From: Pilaira anomala
Lineage: Eukaryota; Mucoromycota; Mucoromycetes; Mucorales; Mucoraceae
Assembly (NCBI GenBank): GCA_025716855.1
Contig: JAIXMQ010000048.1
Location: 62,001-126,000 of the forward strand
Direction of reading: 5' to 3'
Length of the DNA: 64,000 nucleotides
The notes beneath the pieces were generated by a model. The model was given only the letters and a program-made list of their open reading frames with translations. It was not told where the DNA came from and ran no database searches. Positions 23,401-33,009 of this stretch are shown piece after piece (position 1 is the first letter of the stretch; each line of letters starts with the position of its first letter). A program made the translations under genes and the position numbers.

Positions 23401-24976
23401 TTATTGCTTGAATTGCTTATTGAATTCTCGTCCAATCAACATACGTCTAATTTCACTTGTACCAGCACCAATTTCATACAATTTCGCATCACGCAAGATA
23501 CGACCTGTTGGGTATTCGTTTGTGTATCCGTTACCACCTAAACATTGAATAGCATCTAAAGCCACTTCAGTTGCTCTTTCTGCAGAGTACAATATTGCGC
23601 CTGCACAATCTTTGTTACTAATATTGCCTTGATCACATGCTCGACCTACAGCGTATACGTATGCACGAGATGCATTCATTTTCGTATACATATCAGCAAG
23701 CTTGCCTTGCATCAACTATTAAAAAAAAAAAAAACTTAGCTTCTATGTATATATATATATATATATGTTATTTTAAATTACCTGGAATTCACCAATGGGG
23801 ACACCAAATTGCTTACGTTCATGGACATAAGGTACGGTTACATCTAAAGCGGATTGCATTAAGCTGGATAAAATTTAGTTTTCGTTATCTCCTTTTTTTT
23901 ATTATTGTTATCTTTTTACCCTAATGGTCCACCAGAGAGTACAAGACGTTCAAGATCTAAACCGCTCATTAACACGTAAACTCCCTTATTGACTTCACCC
24001 AAGACATTTTCAACTATATATATATATAAAGTTAGTTTTTACCTTTGTTATACATCCTTTCTCTCTCTCTCCTAAACTTACCAGGAACTTCACAGTTATC
24101 AAAAATTAATTCACAAGTGTTGGAACCACGCATACCCAACTTATCAAATTTAGGACCAACAGAGAAACCCTTAAAGTTCTATATTATAATACACGTTAAA
24201 TACACATATCCTTTTTTTTTACCAGTTTAACAACTTATTTACCTTTTCAATCAAGAATGCAGTAATTCCTTTAGGACCAGCATCAGGATTCGTCTTTGCA
24301 TAAACAACCAAGACATCCGCATCAGGACCATTGGTAATCCAAAACTTATTACCATTCAACACATATCGATCTTCCTTCTTATCCGCACGTAAACTCATAC
24401 TCACCACATCCGACCCAGACCCAGGTTCAGACATAGCTAAAGCACCTACATGATCTCCCGAGATCAACTTTGGTAAATATTTTTCTTTTTGTTCCTTGGT
24501 ACCATTACGCGTGATTTGATTCACACACAAGTTGGAATGTGCACCATAACTGAGTGCAACAGATCCACTGGCACGACTGATTTCTTCCATCACCAGTGTA
24601 TGTTCAAAGTAACCTAAACCAAGACCACCGTATTCTTGAGGTGCGGTTACACCCAAGAGTCCCATCTCACCAAATTTCTTCCACATGTCCATAGGAAACT
24701 CGTTGTCACGGTCGATGGATGCTGCACGAGGTAAGAGCTCGGTGTTGGCCCAGTCGTGGACTGCTTCACGAAGTTCTTCTTGTTGAGGTGTTAAACCTGC
24801 AATAGCTGAGTTGTAGGTAGAGAGGCATCGAACGGCAGGAGTAAGTGTATTACGGCGAACGGAGGTCTATGTGTGTAGATTGGATTTAGATTATATATAT
24901 ATATATATATATATATATTTCTATATAGTAAAAAAATACTTACGTTAAATACACTTTTAGCTACTCGAGACAACAT
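23401..24976 (-). CDS. Isovaleryl-CoA dehydrogenase, mitochondrial
   Basis: FAD-dependent acyl-CoA dehydrogenase of leucine breakdown in the mitochondrial matrix. Six exons: 24976-24944, 24866-24243, 24178-24082, 24013-23920, 23863-23782, 23715-23401; 414 aa in frame. The Arg/Ser-rich start [11 protein letters not shown]...[11 protein letters not shown] looks like a transit peptide. Family marks: [36 protein letters not shown], and the IVD-specific segment [19 protein letters not shown], whose Glu is the catalytic base position of isovaleryl-CoA dehydrogenases. The terminal [20 protein letters not shown] is standard. I am confident of IVD over short- or medium-chain enzymes because of that Glu location. 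Confidence 0.93.
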
Positions 24977-25999
24977 ATTGATAAAAAATTAAATAAATGA
25001 CAAAAAAAAAAGAGAGAGAAAAAAAGAAGTCGTGTGAAAAAATATCAAACTTATATTCAAATCACCTACTTAATTTCCCACGCATATTTCTGAGTTTTAT
25101 TACACTAGTAGTAATTTTCAATTGTCCCTTTTTATGATTGTACCAAATATCTGATTTTTTTTTAGCATAAATATAGATCCCGTATTCGTTAGACCAAGTC
25201 AGCTATTAGTTACTTTGAGAAGATGACATGTTATCTTAACAGGTACATACTGTAGCAAACGAGTTTTTTTTTTTTTTTTTTTTTTCCTTTCTTCAACGAG
25301 GAGATGTCATAAATGGTATATAAAAACTAAGTGCTATCACAGACATAATTTATACATAGTTAGCATGCATCTTCTTCCTTGCCACTACTGTATCTTAATA
25401 TATTGATTACATATATACAAGAATTTTTATCATAAAAAAAAAGAACAACTTGTAACTTTATCACAAAAAAGCAATGATTCATTATACCGAGTAAATCTTA
25501 AAATAGGTTTCCAAAAAAAAACAAAATATTCTTTCTAAATACTATAATACACTATTGGAAATAAAACATCATTGGGTCTCTCCTTATACATAGGATGCCA
25601 GATGGTGCTAAAAGTAGGTGAGTTTGAGATGACATTATTCACAACTTCCTTGTATGTAAGTACAATGTATTTTTTTTTTCGGGAGAAAAAAGATACACGC
25701 GCACAAGGTTTTTTGAGCTCACTACGTGCACTACTTTGCGCACCAAGTTTTTTTTTTTTTTCCTCATAATTAAACAGCACTTCAGATGAGATGTTAACGC
25801 AGTGTAGGTTTATTTTCGTGTTAAAAGTAGTTTAGGGCGTATAATAATATTCTCTAATTACATAAAAATAGTTATACTTTATTATATGACTTTTGTTATT
25901 GATTACGCCACAAAAATAAGTTTATTTAATCACTTTTAAATAATCACTTTTTTTTTTCTTTCTGCTTCTTTTTATCTTTATTTTTATGTCTTTTTTTTT
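24977..25999. other. Gene-free region
   Basis: No gene seen. T23 near 25264-25286 and several shorter A/T runs. The short ORFs on both strands near 25535-25780 overlap each other and are driven by homopolymers. Confidence 0.45.
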
Positions 26000-26111
26000 T
26001 CACTTCAAAACATGAACCTCTATTTCCAATGCCATCTTGATGTCTGCTTTTATTACATACATTATCCAAATAAGAGCTCGTATCAAGAAATGAATAACTT
26101 TGAAACTTGCA
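26000..26111 (-). pseudogene. Dispersed coding remnant, copy 1
   Basis: Reading the minus strand gives FLDTSSYLDNVCNKSRHQDG...GSCFEV, clearly related to FLDEISCLDSVCNQTSSGMKDSCFVL in the segment at 50605-50700. A one-base difference upstream breaks the shared frame. Both look like the last exon of an unrecognised multicopy gene or element. Confidence 0.45.
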
Positions 26112-26404
26112 TAATACATGTTGCCAGTGGTAAGATTTATTTAATAAAGAGGTAATTCATAGTCTAATAAGTCTCAATAGCAAATAACCCTTTTTTGTTC
26201 AGATTGTATGTACTTGATAGAAAAAAAAATACTCTGGCCAAACCCATTAGTGGTGAGGTGACCGTCAGCGAGGGAAGCGAGTATAGGTCAGTTTGTAAAA
26301 AAAAAAAAAAATAGTAAATAAAGTATGCTTCTAACCAGATAGTCAAAATAGGCTATTATAACCCCAAAAAAATCCTCCAGAATGGATTCATGTAAACTTT
26401 TACC

Positions 26405-27082
26405 ATAGTTTATCTGCGATCCACCTTACCAAACCAAGAAGAGAAGCAGTTGCGATTCTGGAAGAAGATCCTAAATTACTTGGTGCTACCTATATTGACT
26501 CACCAAAGGAGTACTACACAGTGACTCCTGGTCTCCGTGGGGGGTACTCAACAAACCAAAAGATGGTCTTGAATATCTCTGGAATACATCGTATCCAAAT
26601 CATATCACCAATCTCGGTAAGATGGGGGCCAGTCTAAAAGAGGAAGCCATTGAAAAAAAGATCAACAGGCAAAAAGCGCATGACTTCTGAAGCAGGAGAA
26701 TCATAAGAAGAAAGCAGCAAAAGAAGAACCATTGATATTGAAAGTAATGATGTTATGATACCCAAGCTCTGGTGTAAGCTCTGGTACGATCATCAAAAAA
26801 GGAGAAGAAGATACTTTATCCTAACACCAAGTATATTCATGGGTTCAAAATAGATATCAGACTGGTCGTCGATATTGATCTTGTTACTGGCGAGTGTGCC
26901 AAAAGTCATAATGATTCGAAGACAATACACGATGAGGACAAACTATTAAGAGAAGCAAAGGATGCATTAGATGGTATTATTCAAAATACTTGTAAACAAA
27001 TGTCGTTTGATGCCGTATTATATCCAAATCCCTGGATTGAATTGCACTCTCTCTACAATGAAACTTGCAAAAAATGGTAAAC
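26405..27082 (+). pseudogene. Decayed coding region, unrecognised
   Basis: Open stretches in different frames are separated by frameshifts and stops. They include KPRREAVAILEEDPKLLG then TYIDSPKEYYTVTPGLRGG at about 26430-26545, and YPNTKYIHGFKIDIRLVVDI followed by KSHNDSKTIHDEDKLLREAKDALDG and PNPWIELHSLYNETCKKW ending in a stop near 27081. The codon texture is protein-like while the frames are broken, as expected of a transposon or expanded-family relic. I cannot assign it. Confidence 0.4.
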
Positions 27083-27771
27083 ACCGATACAGCTTCAACA
27101 TTTTGGTATTCTTTTTGGTCCTTTGTGATGACAGAAAAATGTTCTATATCAAATACGAAGCCGACAGATGACAGTCTGAAAAGCCAAGCGTCTTCAATAA
27201 AATCAACAGTTCATCTGCAAAAGTCTGTAAGCCTTCTGTTGACAGCAATCTTGAATGACTACACATAATGAGAGCAAAAAGCTTGCATGGATCCGAGACA
27301 TTCGGTAAACACCTTCAAAGGAACAAATCTCTCACACTCCTGTACATATGTTTACTACACCCCCCCCCAGATCCTGTATTCAGAAGCGGGCCAAATACAT
27401 CAAGCGATGAAGACAAGTTTGGCTGGACCAAGTACAAGGAAGATGATTTCTATAATGTCTTCAGTAAAGAAAGGGCGAAAAAAAAAAATACTTACGACTA
27501 ATAGATGCCAAGAAAAGTTTTTATATTTAAAATCTATATACTTTTTGGTATACTACCGTGCCATTAGTTATAAAAGTGCAATCCATCATATATATAGACA
27601 ATTCATTGTATATATTCAATCCAATGCTCTTAACACTTAATAAGTTTGGTGGGAGTTCAGGCTGTAGAAAATTACCATGTTTAGTAATCCTGTACCATGA
27701 AGGAGTAAATTCGACAAATATAGAAAGTGTTAACCCACTTTTTTCAAGTAAGTGGTATTTAATGGCTCTCT

Positions 27772-28664
27772 TATTAAATAAAATAGATGATGACGATTAT
27801 GAACAAGATTTGATCAACCTCTTGATCCATTTGTTCCCTAACCCCCCCCCCCCCTCAATGAATTTCTCTTGTGCAGCTTTACAAGATGGACTTTTTCAAA
27901 AAAAAAAGGATTCCCATCTTGTTAAATCAATAGATTGTTTTGCTTGTTTGTTTGCTTTATAAAATAAATAAAGTTTTTCTTAACAATCTAAAACATACAG
28001 GATACTGGTCGCCTAACCTTTTAATACATGACACTAACAAATTTATAATACACAATAAAAGTCGTTTTGTTAATTCCGCATCAAACAAAAATAAGTTGAA
28101 AATATTCCTGTTCCAACCTCGAACCTTTAAATAGGTTGAAAATAATTTAGCTTCATTCCTGTTTATGTCTCGAATTTTGAGCAAGCCAGCCATATTAATT
28201 TAGTTGTTGGACTGTGATGTATAGCCCAATATTTTAATTTTTTGTTGCGGAAGGAAAAAAATGATGGGCTGAATGGTGCTTTTATCTGCTATTGTATAAC
28301 ATTATATGACTATATTCTACTGTCCAACAACGGCTTTTGTCGTGTATTATAAATCTGTTAATGTCGTGTATTATAGATTCATTAATAGGCTGGTGTCACG
28401 CATTATAAACTTGTTAGTATCATGCATTATACACTTGTAAATGTTATGCATTAAATAATAGGCTGGCGTCATACATTAAAAGGTTAGGTGGCCAGTATCC
28501 TGTATGTTTTAGATTATTAAGAAAGTCTTTATTTATTCTATATTTCATCTTGTAAAGCAGCACGAGAGAAATTCATTGAGGGAGGGTGGGGGGGGGGTGA
28601 TTAGGGAACAAATGGATCAAGAGGTTGATCAAATCTTGTTCATCATCATCTATTTTATTTAATA
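27772..28664. mobile_element. Long inverted-repeat (foldback-like) element
   Basis: The left arm, about 27772-28033, is the imperfect reverse complement of the right arm, about 28470-28664. Shared blocks include TTAAATAAAATAGATGATGA, the run GAACAAGATTTGATCAACCT with CTTGATCCATTTGTTCCCTA, a C or G homopolymer, and AACATACAGGATACTGG with CTAACCTTTTAAT. The left arm carries roughly 70-80 extra bases. The centre (about 440 bp) encodes nothing convincing and contains a minisatellite. Such symmetric arms fit a foldback element or a head-to-head insertion of the same repeat. Confidence 0.7.
28339..28480. repeat. Degenerate 25-31-bp minisatellite
   Basis: About five to six degenerate units built on GTCGTGTATTATAAATCTGT, with variants such as GTCACGCATTATAAACTTGT and ATCATGCATTATACACTTGT; two of them carry an extra AATAGGCTGG. 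An inverted unit is present near 28026-28052 in the left arm side of the element. Confidence 0.65.
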
Positions 28665-28907
28665 CGCAAAAAATATAATAATGCATCAAAGCATTGGTCA
28701 TTAAACGACTATGGTTCTAGCATATATGTATATATATATAATGAATTATCAAAAATATATCATAACGATATAAATAATTAATTGTTTCTTTTTACATGTA
28801 TTATATACTATAGTAAACCTAATGGAATTTTAGGTAAAAAAAAAACCCCCATAAAGATAACAAGTTATTATTTGAGTTATGTACAAATTTCTATTCCTTT
28901 TTTTTAT

Positions 28908-29519
28908 TTATTTTTTTAATTCATCCAAGAAAGCTTGTGCACCTTCAACAATAAGTTGATGTTCAAAAGAATGAATACGCTCTTCGAGATCTTGAAGCGA
29001 ATCTGTTTCATAAATAGGCACTTCACGTTGAAGAATCACATCACCTCGATCTACGTCCGCAATCACTTTATGAACCATAATACCCGTATGTTTGATCTCA
29101 CCCTTTTTAAAAGCTTCGTACGCACGATCAATCGCATGAGCGCCATCAAACTGTCCTGGTAAAGCAGGATGAAGGTTCATGACGTTGTTATCGAAGAACG
29201 ACAAAAATTCAGGTGATAAAATATGCATCCAGCCCGCCAAAATGACAAGATCAGGTTTGTATTGTTCTTGAATTGTCTTGGCCACATGAATATCAAAATC
29301 TACACGCGTCTTTTTTTCGTCCTTGAACTTTTTTAAAGAAAATGTTTGGGTAGGAATATCTGCTTTCTTTGCACGTTCTAAACCGAAGGCGTTCTTGCGG
29401 TTGGAGATAACAGCAATAATTTTTCCTTTTAATTTTCCTTGCTGTGTCGCGTCGATTAAAGCCTGCAGGTTGGTGCCTGAACCTGAGATGAGTACAACTA
29501 TAGTAGGCTGGCTTGACAT
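28908..29519 (-). CDS. ADE8: Phosphoribosylglycinamide formyltransferase
   Basis: Third step of de novo purine synthesis: transfers a formyl group from 10-formyl-THF to GAR. Single exon, 203 aa, the normal length for the stand-alone fungal enzyme. Visible motifs: the phosphate-binding start VVLISGSGTNLQALI, ILAGWMHILSPEFL, the active-site NLHPALPGQFDGAHAIDRA (Asn and His), and HTGIMVHKVIADVDRGDVI with the catalytic Asp. It is one of the few intronless genes here. Confidence 0.95.
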   Translation of the reverse strand: MSSQPTIVVLISGSGTNLQALIDATQQGKLKGKIIAVISNRKNAFGLERAKKADIPTQTFSLKKFKDEKKTRVDFDIHVAKTIQEQYKPDLVILAGWMHILSPEFLSFFDNNVMNLHPALPGQFDGAHAIDRAYEAFKKGEIKHTGIMVHKVIADVDRGDVILQREVPIYETDSLQDLEERIHSFEHQLIVEGAQAFLDELKK

Positions 29520-30140
29520 TACAATCTACAAAGAAAATAGAGAAGAGAAGAAAGAAAAAATGTAATATTCACTTGAAATATCTACATCTAAAGATGAAAC
29601 GGCCTTTTAATTAGATTCTATATGCTATGGCTCATCCTAGATGTGGCTTCGTTTTAAGCTATTTGGTTACAAACTCCTCCTTTTTTTGATGGAAAAATGT
29701 ATTATCCATTCCTTCATTACTTTTATTAACCTGGTTCTACATGTATTTTACTAGAATAAAACCAGTTAAAATACTATCGCTAATGAAATGCTGAGAAACA
29801 TGTTGTATCACTAGCGGAGCAATTTTTTTTTTAATATTCGGCAATACATCTTTGATTTGGTTAGCCAAGTACATTTAGATAGAAAGGTTTCGGCCGCTAT
29901 TTACTTTTGGTTTTGTTGCTCGGAGAATGTTAAATGTATCTGTACTCTGGGATCACTTTTAATTAATTGACACAAGTAATACTTGTCACGGCAAGTTACT
30001 GAGACAGTATACTTTAACGAGCCACGCGGCCTAGTATATCATATGTTTTCACGTTTGTTGTGTTTTCATAACATATGTCATCAAACATGCAGCATTTTCG
30101 ACTACAAAATAGGATTCATACCGAGAAAAAAAAAGTTTAT
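29520..30140. other. Intergenic region
   Basis: Promoter side of the purine gene and 3' side of the next minus-strand gene. No gene, RNA or repeat recognised. Confidence 0.4.
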
Positions 30141-30620
30141 TTAGAAGAGTACAAAACTTGTCCAACCCATTTCACGATCCTCCCATTCAAAGCCGTGTAA
30201 TTGAATTAGAATACCAGATTCCTTTTGTTCGTTCGTGAATCTATATTCGATCCAGCAGGGCATTCTTGTTTGTCCTCCACCGCCTTTACGATCGGGTTCA
30301 CCCAACATGGCAACAATTTCATGTGCTTGCATTTCTTTTTTTAAACCACATGGTAAATCCTTTGTTAATCGAAACGGAGCAAAACCGTCACGAGTTTGAC
30401 CGTTGTAAACATCAATAGCGTCTAGAATAAGCTGGTTATTTTGATCTTGTTTAAAGCAAAACGATAAGCCCAAGGGCTTATAAGCGTGGTACACAAAATT
30501 TGACAATTTTGAGACACTAGGCTTTTGATCCGTCAATAACACATTTTGAAAGGCATGCGAAGTAGACTCTAATCCAATTAATTGATATAATGCGTTATCA
30601 ATGGGTGTATCAATCGTCAT
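30141..30620 (-). CDS. Unrecognised 159-aa protein
   Basis: Single-exon ORF from an ATG preceded by a run of A, typical of strong starts in this window. No signal peptide, membrane helix or coiled coil is visible. The second half is strongly patterned: FRLTKDLPCGLKKEMQAHEI, VAMLGEPDRKGGGG, PCWIEYRF, IQLHGFEWEDREMGW. The run GEPDRKGGGG followed by WIEY and a terminal Trp-rich strand looks like a compact beta-rich domain. I recall similar fungal hypothetical proteins and bacterial proteins with a LGEP...G...W layout, but cannot name the family or function. Confidence 0.65.
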   Translation of the reverse strand: MTIDTPIDNALYQLIGLESTSHAFQNVLLTDQKPSVSKLSNFVYHAYKPLGLSFCFKQDQNNQLILDAIDVYNGQTRDGFAPFRLTKDLPCGLKKEMQAHEIVAMLGEPDRKGGGGQTRMPCWIEYRFTNEQKESGILIQLHGFEWEDREMGWTSFVLF

Positions 30621-31157
30621 TTTTTTTTCGACTATCAAAAAAAAAAAGGGTTTGAAAGGAAAAGATGGTTATTTTAGCGGAGATCGCAACATGAAATACA
30701 GTTTCGTTCCACATGATTCAAGCGTGTTATGCGTGCGTGTGTGAGGGTAAAAAAAATATAATATAATAATAATAATAATAAATAACAAGCTTGGTAAGAA
30801 ACTAGAGAGAAAAAATATGTCAATATCGGCTTCTTCCCTATTACTGTAACTTGTAACCACCGCACACAAAGAAAATAAAAATTAAAATCTTGTGAGTACA
30901 TACTTAAATCACGATAGCATTTAATTTCATTTTACTGTCAAAAAATAAATGTAGAAAAGATAACAAAGGAACTCTTTCCTCTAATGACTATAAGTTATAG
31001 TTGTTGTATTTATATTAAAAGTCCTTTTCAGGAAACTACGGAATTGGTTCACATTGTATTCAAATGGTCTCCATATTGAATCTATAAATTTCTAGTACAA
31101 ATCGGCTTAGACACCAGCAGTAAAGAAGTTTTAATCCCATTTTTTTTGTACCTGTTT
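30621..31157. other. Intergenic region
   Basis: No gene seen. A short TAA-type trinucleotide run lies near 30764-30783. ORFs on the minus strand at 30669-30901 are shifted versions of one another and lack coding features. Confidence 0.4.
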
Positions 31158-31372
31158 TTATCTATAATTGTCGATTGGTTTTGAGAGATCAGCAGATTGA
31201 CTTTTTTTTTCTTCTTCTAAAGTCACCCCCGTCTCCAGTTCCACGACTCCTTGACGTGTGACTATATATAAATATAAAATGATCAAATTGAGAAGCCCAA
31301 AGTGTGATTGACCACGCCATCTTTTCAAGCAATCGTTCCCCAATCTGTTTACAAAACTTACTCAGCAATCAT
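31158..31372 (-). CDS. Small protein of 65 aa (or 48 aa if a further 51-nt intron is spliced)
   Basis: Exon 1 (31372-31362) encodes MIAE up to a perfect GTAAGT donor; exon 2 runs 31344-31158 after AAACAG. The frame is closed at 65 aa. Inside exon 2, 31312-31262 begins GTCAAT and ends ATATAG, is exactly 51 nt, and can be removed without changing the frame. With it retained the protein gains a hydrophobic segment FGLLNLIILYLYI; without it the reading is NDCLKRWR then VTRQGVVELETGVTLEEEKK. Not recognised. Confidence 0.4.
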
Positions 31373-32577
31373 TTGAGAGATAACAAGTTTTGCACAGAGC
31401 TAAATGCTTTGCCAATTCTATAAGAAAGTGTATATGTATATATTTCAATATTTAATTCCTTAGATGTCATGTCTTCTTGTTTCTTACAAGTTGAATGACG
31501 TATTTTATTGCCAAAGTTGTCCAATAACTCAATTATACCAGTCTAGACTTCCTTCTCGAATAATCTTTTTCATGTTAGTTCAATTATAAACATCATTTAG
31601 TAAGACTAACAAGTCCATTATGTTATAAAGAGAAAATATATATAGTTAATAATAATAATAAAAATTAACATTTTTTTCATAAATAAAAGGAAGACATAAA
31701 TGATGTATATAGCTGAATATAAAATGAGCTTTTGTATACCCAAGTTACTATTATTATTTATGGCTTATATCCGAAATAATTGTAGTAAGTAGTACATATT
31801 TATGATCCATAATCAAAACACTCTATGTACTTCGCTATAATATTTCTTTTAGGCTTTCATTGTTTTTTTTTAAAAAAAAATGAATACAGCTACATCAAAT
31901 AAAATGCATAGTATTTATAATATACATGCATTAAAATAATCGATATGAGAACTTAGCTATGAGTATTCAACAAATAATGGGGGTTGCGTATAGGCCATGT
32001 GCTTTACCTTTTAAAATAAAATCTCGATCCTAGAGTGTTATATTTGACTTTTTTTCTTATTTTAATATTACAAAAGTGTATTGTTCTTTAAAAGAATACA
32101 AATAACCGGTAGTGCGAAAGTCCTTTGAGAATTCCGTTTTCCTTCTCCTTCTTTTGTCATTTGGAAAACCGCCTTTGAACGGCTATTAACTTATTGTTTA
32201 TAAGGAAACTTTAGAGTTTATCACTCAGGTGTATCCTGTTCGCTCTTGTAAAATATAAACAGCAAATTACCATAAATACTTATTAACTCCTATTTCATTG
32301 TTACAATGTAATTGTTTTATTCGTGTTGCCATCACTTGCATTTATGCAATTTTCTTTCTTCTTTTTGGCATATATGTGTTTTCTGGAATGTCACAATTGT
32401 TACATATAAACTCTGCTTTTATCAGGCGAATATGGTAAAGGGTGTATGTGCGGGACCATAAGTGGGCAGTTTAGTGAAAGAGCTGCTGTTACACAGTGTC
32501 GAAGCACTTCAACTTATTCTATTGGTAATGTTTCAAATGAATAGTAAATATTCAATCAAAAGACACATTAGGCACCA

Positions 32578-32610
<33 letters not shown>

Positions 32611-33009
32611 AAAAAAAAAGGTGGGAAATAAATACGCATTACATGAAGGAATATTGGTCGCTTTTCTTCTTTTCTTCTTCTTCCCATTTCTTATCTTTGT
32701 TATAAAAGAAACAGGATTGTTTTCTATATTATAATATAATTTGTATATATAAGTGATCAGAGTTAGTTATTACTAGATCAATATACACATTATCGTCTTT
32801 TTTCCCACTCTTTATTCCCTCTCCTTCCCCCCCCCCTTTTTTTTTATAAACCCATACCCATATTTCTAATATAATAATGTGAGTCATAACATGATCATTT
32901 GTTATTACAAAACTAACATATGTCCTATCTAGTGGACATAAATTTTAAGCAATTTTTTTTTTCGACATATTTTGGACATTTCGCAATCTTTAACTCATTG
33001 ATTTTAATC
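31373..33009. other. 1.6-kb gene-free region
   Basis: No convincing gene. It holds an A28-type run near 32579-32608 and a C10 run near 32827. The ORF at 32462-32734 is mostly poly-Lys and poly-Phe from homopolymers. The 3' end is presumably the promoter of the FAR1-type gene. Confidence 0.45.

Noticed and set aside
25535..25780. Opposing ORFs of 81 and 65 aa
   Set aside because: They mirror each other, contain homopolymer peptides and have no splice or motif support.
32462..32734. 90-aa ORF
   Set aside because: Depends on an A28 run (poly-Lys) and T-rich tail; no conserved features.
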